In this document: piece by piece, positions 16,807-25,011 of the stretch
Numbering within the stretch: the first letter of the stretch is position 1
Layout of the letters: each line of letters begins with the position of its first letter
DNA from: Arthrobacter sp. StoSoilB5
Lineage (GTDB): Bacteria; Actinomycetota; Actinomycetes; Actinomycetales; Micrococcaceae
NCBI RefSeq assembly: GCF_019977235.1
Contig: NZ_AP024646.1
Coordinates: 1,488,001-1,552,000, forward strand
Reading direction: 5' to 3'
DNA: 64,000 nt
The notes under the pieces: model-generated
What the model was told of the DNA's origin: nothing
The model's database searches: none
Seen by the model: the letters and a program-made list of their open reading frames with translations, nothing else
Translations under genes and position numbers: made by a program

Positions 16807-18448
16807 AAAGGGAGTGGGAGCGGACGGTGAAGTCCGTGTCCCCGTCCATGCTGAACACCGAAGATCCCGTGTTGTCCCAATCGGGGAAGAAGATGTCCGA
16901 AATAACTGCCGCCCCATCCTGGGCGAAGACCTCCACGGACGAGGAATCCAGGAGGATGTGCAGGCGGACCTTGCTATCGCTGCCGGAGGAGGGCAGCGCA
17001 ACCTCGTGATAAGGGCTGAATTTCTCGGAGAAATTGCTGGTCCCTGCCTTGGAACGGTCCACCCTTACGGTGCGCTTTTCCTTGTTATAGGAAATGCGCA
17101 GGCTAGCGCTGCCGTCGGCTGATCGACGAAGAAGAATTCCTGCTTCCCGCGCCGCGGTAAGGTCCATTTCGAGCTCAATAAGCTGCGTACGGGTGGCAAA
17201 ATCGGCGCCAAGATCGCTGTTGTGATCCCGCGGATCAGGGCCGACGGTGAGGTTTTTGCTCTTCACCTCACCTGCGTGTTCGAGTGCTTCCCTCGCCACG
17301 CCGGCAATGGCTGATCGCAACTCAAGCCGCTTCTGGCCCCGGACCAACGTGAGTTCGCGGGGGATGGCCATGGACCCGCGCCACGGCGTGGTGGGAACGT
17401 GTTGGGCGTAGTCCCAATTGCCCATCCATCCAAGGAGCATGGGCTTGCCGCCTGGTGCGCCCGAGATGGAGTTGGCGGCGTAATAGTCGGCGCCATGGTC
17501 CAGCCACTGGGACTCCGTGAGTGGAGCACTGGGTGCCGCCGCGTTTTCGGCCGTGAAGCGCGTGCCGTCGAATTCGCCCACGAAGTACTGCATGCCTGAG
17601 CCTCCGGCGATGCCACCTGGGTTGATGCTCAGCAGCATGACCCACTTCTTCGCCGTTGAGTCCTGTACATCCATCTGGATGAGTTCGGGTACTTCCCAGA
17701 GCCCGCCCTGGGCGCCGACCCCCGAGAAATCACTGAGGTAGTCCCAATGGAGAAGGTCTGTGGATTTGAACATCTTCACAACCTGGGCGTCCGCTACGAC
17801 GGTAGTCATCACCCAGTATCGTCCGGGCTCGTACCAGGTGATCTTGGGGTCGCGGAAGTTGTTGTTGGTGGGCGCCAGGTTCAGGACAGGGTTGCCCTTG
17901 TACTTCTGCCAGGTGGTTCCCTTGTCCAGGCTGAAGGCCACGGACTGCGCCTGGGCACCTTGGGGGAGGGCGCCGTTCTTTCCATATGCACTGGTGTAGA
18001 GGGCCACCATGGGCGGGTTCTGCGCGGACCCCAGCCCGGACGCGTTGTTCTTATCCATCACGATCGAACCGGAGAAGATTTCCTCCTGCGGGCTCGCCTC
18101 CATGGCAACAGGCTGCTGTTCCCAGTGCACCAGGTCCGTGCTGGTGGAGTGGCCCCAGGACATGTTGCCCCACGAGTTCCCGCGAGGGTTGTACTGGTAG
18201 AAGGCGTGGTAGGTCCCATCGTGGTAAACGAGGCCGTTGGGATCGTTGAGCCAGTTCTTTTCAGCAGTCAGGTGGGCAGCGGGCCGCCACGGATCCGAAG
18301 CGGATGGCCGGTGCCCGCCCGGGGTGGGGGCCGACGTCGGGCTTTCCGTTGCTGGAGCAGTGCAAGCGGCGGCGGAAAAGGCGACGACGACGGCGGCGCT
18401 CGCCGCAAGCAGGTGACGGCGGGAAAGGCGGGGATTGGGGTAAGTCAT
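16805..18448 (-). CDS. Glycoside hydrolase family 32 levanase/fructan hydrolase, exported
   Basis: A 547-residue secreted enzyme. The N-terminus has a twin-arginine-like SRRHLLAAS, a hydrophobic stretch and a lipobox-like SAAACTAP, so it is probably a Tat-exported lipoprotein. GH32 motifs follow in order: NWLNDPNGLVY (nucleophile Asp), FRDPKITWY (transition-state Asp) and LWEVPEL (acid/base Glu). The C-terminal beta-sandwich contains VRLHILLDSSSVEVFAQDG. It should release fructose from levan, inulin or sucrose. It lies 93 bp downstream of levansucrase on the same strand, giving the cell enzymes to make and digest fructan. Levanase versus invertase preference cannot be read from sequence. Confidence 0.92.
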   Translation of the reverse strand: MTYPNPRLSRRHLLAASAAVVVAFSAAACTAPATESPTSAPTPGGHRPSASDPWRPAAHLTAEKNWLNDPNGLVYHDGTYHAFYQYNPRGNSWGNMSWGHSTSTDLVHWEQQPVAMEASPQEEIFSGSIVMDKNNASGLGSAQNPPMVALYTSAYGKNGALPQGAQAQSVAFSLDKGTTWQKYKGNPVLNLAPTNNNFRDPKITWYEPGRYWVMTTVVADAQVVKMFKSTDLLHWDYLSDFSGVGAQGGLWEVPELIQMDVQDSTAKKWVMLLSINPGGIAGGSGMQYFVGEFDGTRFTAENAAAPSAPLTESQWLDHGADYYAANSISGAPGGKPMLLGWMGNWDYAQHVPTTPWRGSMAIPRELTLVRGQKRLELRSAIAGVAREALEHAGEVKSKNLTVGPDPRDHNSDLGADFATRTQLIELEMDLTAAREAGILLRRSADGSASLRISYNKEKRTVRVDRSKAGTSNFSEKFSPYHEVALPSSGSDSKVRLHILLDSSSVEVFAQDGAAVISDIFFPDWDNTGSSVFSMDGDTDFTVRSHSL

Positions 18449-18478
18449 GGGGAGAGATCCTGGGGTTGGGGAGTGGCG

Positions 18479-18509
18479 GGGGTGCAGGCCCTTGTGGAGC
18501 CCGCACCCC
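18479..18509 (-). terminator. Hairpin between levansucrase and levanase genes
   Basis: GGGGTGC (18479-18485) and GCACCCC (18503-18509) form a GC-rich hairpin in the 93-bp gap. A second small one (GGCC-ttat-GGCC) lies next to it. No U-run follows. It may be an attenuator or a processing site that sets different levels of the two enzymes. Confidence 0.4.
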
Positions 18510-18541
18510 TGCCGTGGCCTTATGGCCGGGGGTGTTGCGGC

Positions 18542-20143
18542 CTACTTGTAGAGGCCTTCGCCGCCCACGCGGAGGTTGGTGGGCAGGTAGCCGAACGGGC
18601 CGAGGCCGTTCTTGCCGAAGCTGCGGTCAACCTGCGTCACGCCACCCTGGAAGTTCATCTTCACGGTGGGGGACAGGGAGCCGCCGCGGACGCCGTCCAC
18701 GTTGTCGATGAACGATTGGACGAGGCCGCCAGGCTGTACGTAGTGCGAGTAAGCCTGGAACTGACGACCGTTCTGGCGCGGGTCCGGACCCTCCGGCGCG
18801 TTGGCCGGCATGTTCAGGTCCGTGGGGGAGCCCAGGGCCAGGCCGCTGTTGTTCACCGGCTGGAAGTCGGAGCGAACGCCGTTGCCCACAAAGCCGTAGA
18901 CGCCGTCGGGGCCGCGCATGCCATCCGCGTAGGTGAACTGGTGGCTGATGGTGAACAGGTAGTACTTGTTCTTGCCGTTTTCGTTCTGGATGTAGATCTG
19001 CGGACGCTCAGTCTGGTCGTTGACGCAGTTGGCGGACAGGATCGGGGGCAGGAAGCTCCACTTGGTGAGGTCCTTGTTGTCGGCCACTGCCAGTCCAACA
19101 TTTGCGGTCTGGTACCAGGCGCCCGTGGTGGTGTTGACCTGGTTCACGGTCTCGGCGTGAGGATCGCCCGGACGGTAGCCGAGGTCTTCCTGCTTGCACT
19201 TGTAGTCGCCGCGCGTGCCACCGGTGTTGCCCTCGAAGACCATGAAGGTCTTGCCCGGGTGCGCCGGGTCCGCGAAGGTGTACGGGTCACGGAAAGCGAA
19301 GCCCGGGTTCTGGGCCTTGTTCTGGTACATCTTTCCGTCCGGTTCCAGCAGCTTGGTGTGCTGGAAGCCGTCGAAGGTCACGCCGTCCTGGTTGGCGTGG
19401 ATGTTGCCCAGTGCCTTGGCAATGACAGCGTCCGGAGCGATGCCGCCGCCGCCTGCGTTGCGCTCAGCGACGTCGTAGAACGTGGTGGCCGTGTAGAAGA
19501 CGTTGATCTTGTTGCCCTGCATGAGGCGCGTGGAGCCGGACCATTCCGTGTTGCCGATGGACGTGTTGTCCAGGAACAGGTGTCCGCCGTAGTTCCACTT
19601 GTCCTTGGCCGGATCAGCGTTGGTCTTGCGGAAGAAGTACCCGATCCGGGCGTTCCAGTGGCGCTGGTCGAAGCCGTAGCCGGCGTGGCGGTCCGCAACC
19701 AGGGAGAAGATGACGTCCCAGCCCTTGTAGCTGATCTGGTTCGCGTTCTCGTCTGTCAGGGACCACGTGTCCCACACCCAGACGTCGTCGTTCATGGCGG
19801 GGAAGTCCTTGGGAATTTCCGGCATGGTGACGTCGGGGCTCATGGAGTTCTGGCCGGGAGCAACGTTGGTGTTGCTCTGTGCCATGATCTGCTTGGCGTC
19901 TGCCCGGGTCCACTTGGACGTGAAGTCGGCCGCTGGGTCGTAGGCCTCCTGCGTGTGGACGCTGGGCAGTGGGAAGCCGGGCGTGGGTGCCGGCATGGTG
20001 CTCGACGGCGGGTCGGCCGGCAGGTTGGCCTGCGCAGCCGGCGTCACCAGCAGGATGCTGCCGGCCACGCTGGCTGCGGCTGCGAGGGCGGCTGCCTGTC
20101 GCAGCCGGCGGCGCGGCCGTTGAAGGGTTGAGTGCGTGTTCAT
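18542..20143 (-). CDS. Levansucrase, glycoside hydrolase family 68, secreted
   Basis: A 533-residue protein from ATG 20143 (GAGAAGAGC upstream); the 67-codon upstream extension is rejected because it has no ribosome site and reads as promoter DNA. The signal peptide is RRRLRQAAAL... ending VTPAAQA. GH68 motifs: DVWVWDTWSLTD (nucleophile Asp), FAFRDPYTFAD (RDP transition-state stabiliser) and QTERPQIYIQNENG (acid/base Glu in ERP). It converts sucrose to levan and glucose outside the cell. It is first in a levansucrase-levanase pair. A LacI-type operator lies 271 bp upstream, so sugar-responsive repression is likely. Confidence 0.94.
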   Translation of the reverse strand: MNTHSTLQRPRRRLRQAAALAAAASVAGSILLVTPAAQANLPADPPSSTMPAPTPGFPLPSVHTQEAYDPAADFTSKWTRADAKQIMAQSNTNVAPGQNSMSPDVTMPEIPKDFPAMNDDVWVWDTWSLTDENANQISYKGWDVIFSLVADRHAGYGFDQRHWNARIGYFFRKTNADPAKDKWNYGGHLFLDNTSIGNTEWSGSTRLMQGNKINVFYTATTFYDVAERNAGGGGIAPDAVIAKALGNIHANQDGVTFDGFQHTKLLEPDGKMYQNKAQNPGFAFRDPYTFADPAHPGKTFMVFEGNTGGTRGDYKCKQEDLGYRPGDPHAETVNQVNTTTGAWYQTANVGLAVADNKDLTKWSFLPPILSANCVNDQTERPQIYIQNENGKNKYYLFTISHQFTYADGMRGPDGVYGFVGNGVRSDFQPVNNSGLALGSPTDLNMPANAPEGPDPRQNGRQFQAYSHYVQPGGLVQSFIDNVDGVRGGSLSPTVKMNFQGGVTQVDRSFGKNGLGPFGYLPTNLRVGGEGLYK

Positions 20144-20679
20144 GCTTGCTCTTCTCGCGGAGTGTTGGACTTCGTGGAGTGGGGCGCATGCCCTGATCCC
20201 CGTTAAGGGGCTCGCTACTACGGCGTCCGCTCGATCCGCTTGAAGGCGTCTTCGAAGGACGCCATCGTTTCGAGGTGCAGCGGTCCCTTGTGGGGTTCTC
20301 GCTGCGGTGGCTCCGGCACGTCGACTTACCGGAACGACTCCCACGCTAGACGGGCTTCGCGGGACAAATCAAAGCGCGTTTCGGATGCCAAAACGGGTTG
20401 TCAGACATGTGTATGCAAGCGCTTACATTCCCAATGCGCGCGCGTGCCACGAGTTCGAAGCAGAATCAAATGTTTCGTGAAAAAGCAGATTTATTCTGAG
20501 AATTTGCTGTGTGTTTACTTTTGAAATGGTTCAAGCGCCAGGGGGCGATGAGGCCTACTGGCGGGTAGTGAAGGCCGCTGACCGAGCCTTCAAATGTCCA
20601 ATCGATGGACGTAAAATGTGGTAGCGACTCCGGAGCCACCAGGGTTTACCGGATCCCGCCTGTTGTGAGCTGGTGCAGC
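20144..20679. promoter_or_regulatory. Long intergenic region between levansucrase and the sigma-like gene
   Basis: About 535 bp separate the divergent starts. The part next to levansucrase (20144-20400) is GC-rich and may be a long 5' leader. The part from about 20380 to 20530 is distinctly AT-richer and contains the LacI-type operator. I see no convincing coding frame. The sigma-like gene could begin as early as 20605. Confidence 0.5.
20414..20427. promoter_or_regulatory. LacI-family operator upstream of levansucrase
   Basis: TGCAAGCGCTTACA differs from the perfect palindrome TGTAAGCGCTTACA at one base and has the central CG pair typical of LacI/GalR/CcpA-type operators. It sits in an AT-richer promoter-like stretch 271 bp before the levansucrase start and 253 bp before the sigma-like start. 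No LacI gene adjoins it; the one at 4685-5701 or another elsewhere could bind. Confidence 0.65.
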
Positions 20680-21351
20680 ATGTGTGAGTTACCAAAGCGG
20701 CGTTGGCGGTCCTCCCTGACTCCCGTGCGGCTGGTCCTCGCGATCCTCGCCTTGGCAGCGATCGTGGCGGGCTGGCTGGTTCCGGATCTTTTGTCCGCCC
20801 TCCCCATTGGCGCAGGCCTGTTGACCTTGGCCGTTGCCGTCCTCATGCCTGCGATCAGGGAAATCGAACTCGGTGCATCGCCCAGCATCAAACTCGCGCC
20901 CGCCCTCAAAGACCGCGAAGACGAACTTCGCAGTGTCTTCGAACGGCAAAGGGGGGACATGGAGTATTGTGCCCACTTGCTCTGCGACAACCCGGAAACT
21001 GCTCGCCGCCTGCTGGAGGCGGCGTGGTCCCAGTGCACCAACGCCTGGAAGGGGCCGGTGACGCCCCAGTTGCGTGTCTACACACTGTGCGTCTTCGTCG
21101 AACTCCTGAAGAAACACGAACACTGGCTCCAGAGCCGTGATGGCCAGAAGAAGAAGCGAAAGGCCAGCCAGAGTCCGCTGGCGCGGTTGCCGTACGACGA
21201 GAGGGTCGCCGTCGTACTTCATGTCTTCGCAAATCTGACCGTTGGCGAGATTGCCGGGATGACTGATCGTCCGGCCCTGGAAGTGGGCAAATCATTGGCG
21301 GCCGCCGAAGAGAAAACCAACCGCCTGGCGTTGGAAGAAGGCCGGCCGTGA
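20680..21351 (+). CDS. Membrane-anchored sigma-70 (ECF)-like protein
   Basis: About 223 residues from ATG 20680; an ATG at 20605 would add 25 unconvincing residues, and neither start has a strong ribosome site. Residues 16-35 and 37-59 are two membrane segments (VRLVLAILALAAIVAGWLV; LSALPIGAGLLTLAVAVLM). Residues about 86-147 (ERQRGDMEYCAHLLCDNPET, then LRVYTLCVFVELLKKHE) recall ECF sigma region 2. Residues about 165-218 (ARLPYDERVAVVLHVFANLT, GEIAGMTDRPALEVGKSLAA) fit region 4. Its TGA overlaps the GTG of the next gene. The sigma resemblance is by eye; transcriptional activity is inference. Confidence 0.6.
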   Translation: MCELPKRRWRSSLTPVRLVLAILALAAIVAGWLVPDLLSALPIGAGLLTLAVAVLMPAIREIELGASPSIKLAPALKDREDELRSVFERQRGDMEYCAHLLCDNPETARRLLEAAWSQCTNAWKGPVTPQLRVYTLCVFVELLKKHEHWLQSRDGQKKKRKASQSPLARLPYDERVAVVLHVFANLTVGEIAGMTDRPALEVGKSLAAAEEKTNRLALEEGRP

Positions 21352-22643
21352 GGGACGCCGTGCGGGAGCGGTTGTTGTCGGAGGCCGCGCTCCATGCCAG
21401 GACCCATCCCGCCGACCTGGAGCGTGCCCTGAATGAAGGAATGTCCACTGTTCGGCGAAGGCTGGTCCGGACCTGGGTGGTGGTGATCGCTGCCGCGGTG
21501 CTCGTGACAGCCGGGTTGGTGGCGGTCCGCATGCTCCTTGACAGGCCACCCGTAGTGCTGGAGTCCATCGCTGTGAGCGCACCCACCAGCTCGCTCCTCC
21601 CCGAGGCCGTCCTTCAGCTGTCGGCCGAAGCAACCTACAGCGACGGCTCACGGAGTCCGCTGCAGGACGGCGTCGAGTGGGCCTCGGACAACCTTGCTGT
21701 GGCCGGAATCACCGCTGATGGCCAGGCGACGGCGGTCGCGCCCGGCGTCGCCGGCCTGACAGCAACGGTCGACGGCGTCTCCGGACGCTTCGAGCTCAAG
21801 GTCACCACGCCGGGAACGGCCTCGCTGACGGCCCTGCGCATCACTCCAGGCGATGCCGAGGCCAGCCCTGGAGGCAAAGTGCCGCTCGTCGCCGAGGGAA
21901 CATACAGCGATGGTTCACTCGGGAAGCTAAACGTCACTGCTGTTTGGGAGTCCCGCAATCCTGACATAGCGAGCGTGGACGGTGATGGCCTGGTCACTGC
22001 TGTAGCGCCGGGCACAGCCACCATCTCGGCCTCCCAGGACGGGTTCCAGGCCACTGCGCGCATCACTGTCACCACGCCACCACCGGCAAAGCTCTCCGGT
22101 TTGGCCATCGAGCCCGCCGAACTGACCATCAAGCAAGGGCAGTCCCACCAATTGGCTGCAATTGCCTCGTACACGGATGGGTCCACCAAACCCGAATCCA
22201 ACGTGACCTGGTCCACCAGCAACCCGAAGGTCGCAACAGTCTCGGCCTCCGGGCTCCTGACCGCGCGGGGCCTGGGGCAAGTGCTGATCGAAGCCAAGCA
22301 CGTGGACGCTGATGGGAAGGAATGGAAAGCTCAATCGAAGGTGACGGTGGAGCATGCGGTGATTGCCGTCGTCGTGGGTCCTGCTGGCCCGCACGCAGTC
22401 GAACCGGGCGCCACCGTCCAACTGACCGCCACAGTCACGTACAGCGACGGCAAATCCGGGAAGCCCGTCATTACCTGGGCGTCAAGCCGCCCGATCATCG
22501 CCTCCGTCAGCAATGGCTTGGTACGGGGAGGCCCCGTGCAAGGCCAGGCAACCATCACAGCCACAGTGGACGGCGTGTCCAGCAACGGGGTAGTGGTCAG
22601 CGTTGGTCCAACGATTCCCACCCAAGGGCCGGTAAAGGGCTAA
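21348..22643 (+). CDS. Single-pass membrane protein with four extracellular Ig-like (Big_2-type) domains
   Basis: A 431-residue protein from GTG 21348 (GTGA overlap with the upstream stop). A charged, helical cytoplasmic stretch of about 40 residues (RDAVRERLLSEAALHARTH) leads to one membrane helix (WVVVIAAAVLVTAGLVAV, 43-60). Four tandem domains of about 86-92 residues follow, each with the Big_2 pattern: ATYSDGS or equivalent, VTWxSxNPxIAxVxxxG, LVTAVAPGTATISA. Domain starts are near residues 71, 158, 245 and 337. The layout resembles an anti-sigma sensor: short inside segment, one helix, large outside part. No anti-sigma zinc motif is visible, so that role is inference. Confidence 0.75.
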   Translation: MRDAVRERLLSEAALHARTHPADLERALNEGMSTVRRRLVRTWVVVIAAAVLVTAGLVAVRMLLDRPPVVLESIAVSAPTSSLLPEAVLQLSAEATYSDGSRSPLQDGVEWASDNLAVAGITADGQATAVAPGVAGLTATVDGVSGRFELKVTTPGTASLTALRITPGDAEASPGGKVPLVAEGTYSDGSLGKLNVTAVWESRNPDIASVDGDGLVTAVAPGTATISASQDGFQATARITVTTPPPAKLSGLAIEPAELTIKQGQSHQLAAIASYTDGSTKPESNVTWSTSNPKVATVSASGLLTARGLGQVLIEAKHVDADGKEWKAQSKVTVEHAVIAVVVGPAGPHAVEPGATVQLTATVTYSDGKSGKPVITWASSRPIIASVSNGLVRGGPVQGQATITATVDGVSSNGVVVSVGPTIPTQGPVKG

Positions 22644-22650
22644 CAAGCCT

Positions 22651-23469
22651 TTAGAGCTTCGCGATGATCTCCGCAAGCAACGTCGAAATACGTTTGCCAG
22701 CCGCTTGGCCGGCTTCGAGGACCTCGGCGTGGCTTAGCGGAACCGGGCTGATGCCCGCGGCAAGGTTGGTGACCAGCGAGATGCCGAAGACCTCCATGCC
22801 TGCATGGCGTCCGGCGATGGCTTCCAAAGCCGTGGACATTCCCACGAGGTCCGCGCCGATGCGCTTGGCGTACTGGACCTCGGCAGGCGTCTCGTAGTGA
22901 GGACCACTGAACTGGGCGTAGACGCCCTCCTGCAGGGAGGGATCCACCTCGCGGGCCAGCTGCCGGACGCGTGAAGAGTAGAGGTCCGTGAGGTCCACGA
23001 AAGTGGCGCCCTCAAGCGGGGACGTGGCGGTCAGATTGATGTGGTCGCTGATGAGTACAGGCGTGCCGGGAGTCCAGTCCTCGTTGAGGCCACCGCAGCC
23101 ATTGGTGAGGACCAGCGTCTTGCAGCCCGCGGCTGCGGCAGTGCGCACGCCATGGACTACAGACCGGACACCCTTGCCTTCGTAGTAGTGCGTCCTGGCT
23201 CCGAGGACCAAAGCGCGCTTGCCTTCCTTGGTCAGGACCGAACGGATGGTTCCAACATGGCCCACAACGGAGGGTTGATGGAAACCAGGAACTTCCGAGG
23301 CATTCAGGGTGGCGGTGGTTTCGCCAATGAGATCGGCAGCCTCGGCCCATCCGGAACCGAGCACCAAGGCTACGTCGTGGGACTCAACGCCAGTTTCGGC
23401 GGCAATGAAGTCCGCGGCTGCCCGGGCAGCCTCGAAGGGGTCTGTGTTCATCAGCTCAGTGTTACTCAC
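22651..23469 (-). CDS. Purine-nucleoside phosphorylase
   Basis: A 272-residue protein; GTG 23469 is used, with ATG 23451 equally possible. Motifs of the trimeric PNP family are present: VALVLGSGWAEAADLIGET (phosphate-binding Ser), GHVGTIRSV, ALVLGARTHYYEGKG (R-x-H-x-Y-E-G), TLVLTNGCGGLNEDW, AQFSGPHYETPAEVQYAK and GADLVGMSTALEAIAGRHAG. It cleaves purine nucleosides with phosphate in the salvage pathway. It is convergent with the Ig-domain gene, and its start faces the lpdA-like gene 111 bp away, as in the deoD-lpdA neighbourhood of M. tuberculosis. Confidence 0.95.
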   Translation of the reverse strand: MSNTELMNTDPFEAARAAADFIAAETGVESHDVALVLGSGWAEAADLIGETTATLNASEVPGFHQPSVVGHVGTIRSVLTKEGKRALVLGARTHYYEGKGVRSVVHGVRTAAAAGCKTLVLTNGCGGLNEDWTPGTPVLISDHINLTATSPLEGATFVDLTDLYSSRVRQLAREVDPSLQEGVYAQFSGPHYETPAEVQYAKRIGADLVGMSTALEAIAGRHAGMEVFGISLVTNLAAGISPVPLSHAEVLEAGQAAGKRISTLLAEIIAKL

Positions 23470-23580
23470 TGGTACAAGCTACCCTGCGTGTGCAGCAATT
23501 TGGTAGGGACCGGTTCGACGCCGGCGGGTGAGGCTTGGCTGACTGGCAGCCTGCCGTGCAATGAGCGAGAATTGAGAATT

Positions 23581-24990
23581 GTGACCACCCAAGTTGACTT
23601 CAGTTCCCCCCGTATCGCGATTCTGGGAGGTGGTCCCGGAGGATATGAAGCCGCCATGGTGGCCGCTTCCCTCGGCGCAAAAGTCACCATCATCGAGCGG
23701 GCGGGCCTTGGCGGCTCCGCCGTGCTGACCGACGTCGTGCCTTCCAAAACCCTGATTGCCACCGCCGACCTCATGACCCGCGTAGGTGAGGCGGACGAGT
23801 TGGGCGTCAAGTTCGACGGCGACGGTGGAGGGTCCAAACCGCGCGCTGACCTCAAGCACATCAACGATCGCGTCCTGGATCTCGCCCGTGGACAGTCCCA
23901 CGACATCCGTGCGGGCTTGGAGCGCCTCGGCGTGGAGATCGTGATCGGTTCCGGCAAGCTGCTGGACAACAACACCATCGAGGTCCTGACCCTTGAAGGC
24001 GTCCGGACCATCGACGCAGATGCCATCCTCCTCGCGGTGGGCGCACACCCGCGCGAGCTGCCTACAGCCAAGCCCGACGGCGAACGCATCCTCAACTGGG
24101 CCCAGATCTACAACCTCGACGAATTGCCCGAGGAACTGATCGTGGTGGGCTCCGGTGTCACCGGCGCCGAGTTCGCCTCCGCGTACAACGGCCTCGGCTC
24201 CAAGGTCACCCTGATTTCCAGCCGTGACCAGGTCCTGCCCGGCGAGGACACGGACGCTGCCAAGTTGCTGGAAGGCGTGTTCGAGCGCCGCGGCGTTCGG
24301 GTCTTGTCCCGGTCCCGCGCAAACGCAGTTGAGCGGACCGACGACGGCGTGAAGGTCACCCTGGGTGATGGATCGGTAGTCACGGGCTCGCACTGCCTGG
24401 TATGTGTTGGTTCCATCCCCAACACCGCAGGAATTGGGCTTGAGGAAGCCGGCGTGACGCTGACGGAGTCCGGACACATCAAAGTGGACGGTGTTTCCCG
24501 CACCACTGCTCCCAACATTTACGCAGCCGGCGACTGCACGGGTGTCTTCGCTCTCGCATCCGTAGCTGCCATGCAGGGCCGCATCGCGATTGCACACTTC
24601 ATGGGCGACGGCGTGAAGCCGCTCAAGCTCAACCAGGTGGCGTCCAACATCTTCACCTCCCCGGAAATCGCGTCCGTGGGCGTGTCCGAGGCAGACCTGG
24701 CCTCCGGGAAGTACCAAGGCGACGTCGTGATGCTCTCGCTGCTCAGCAACGCCCGCGCCAAGATGCGTAACACCAAGGATGGCTTCGTCAAGATCATCGC
24801 CCGCAAGGGCTCCGGCACTGTGATCGGTGGCGTGGTGGTTGGCCCCAACGCTTCCGAGCTCATCTTCCCGATCTCCGTGGCGGTGACGCAGAAGCTGCAC
24901 GTTGACGACGTCGCGAGTGCTTTCACGGTGTACCCGTCACTGACCGGGTCCATCTCGGAGGCAGCGCGGCGCTTGCACGTGCACATGTAG
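23581..24990 (+). CDS. lpdA: LpdA-like NAD(P)H:quinone flavoprotein oxidoreductase lacking redox cysteines
   Basis: A 469-residue protein from GTG 23581; the longer open frame back to 23041 overlaps pnp and is rejected. FAD site IAILGGGPGGYEAAMVAASLG, NAD(P) site LIVVGSGVTGAEFASAYNGLG, second FAD motif NIYAAGDCTGVFALASVAAM, and dimerisation domain ending VYPSLTGSISEAARRLH. The sequence closely resembles M. tuberculosis LpdA (Rv3303c), a quinone reductase rather than a lipoamide dehydrogenase. The usual GGTCLNxGCIPSK motif reads GGSAVLTDVVPSK, so both disulfide cysteines are missing and disulfide chemistry is excluded. Confidence 0.9.
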   Translation: MTTQVDFSSPRIAILGGGPGGYEAAMVAASLGAKVTIIERAGLGGSAVLTDVVPSKTLIATADLMTRVGEADELGVKFDGDGGGSKPRADLKHINDRVLDLARGQSHDIRAGLERLGVEIVIGSGKLLDNNTIEVLTLEGVRTIDADAILLAVGAHPRELPTAKPDGERILNWAQIYNLDELPEELIVVGSGVTGAEFASAYNGLGSKVTLISSRDQVLPGEDTDAAKLLEGVFERRGVRVLSRSRANAVERTDDGVKVTLGDGSVVTGSHCLVCVGSIPNTAGIGLEEAGVTLTESGHIKVDGVSRTTAPNIYAAGDCTGVFALASVAAMQGRIAIAHFMGDGVKPLKLNQVASNIFTSPEIASVGVSEADLASGKYQGDVVMLSLLSNARAKMRNTKDGFVKIIARKGSGTVIGGVVVGPNASELIFPISVAVTQKLHVDDVASAFTVYPSLTGSISEAARRLHVHM

Positions 24991-25011
24991 TTCTTGCTCC
25001 TGCGGCGCTTC

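Noticed and set aside
20144-20344. 67-codon upstream extension of levansucrase
   Set aside because: No ribosome site, and a good signal peptide begins at the internal ATG 20143.
20680-21351. Calling the sigma-like protein a bona fide ECF sigma factor
   Set aside because: Promoter-recognition residues cannot be verified by eye and the two membrane helices are atypical, so only resemblance is claimed.
23041-23580. 180-residue N-terminal extension of the LpdA-like protein
   Set aside because: It overlaps pnp on the other strand and precedes a complete FAD domain that starts normally at 23581.
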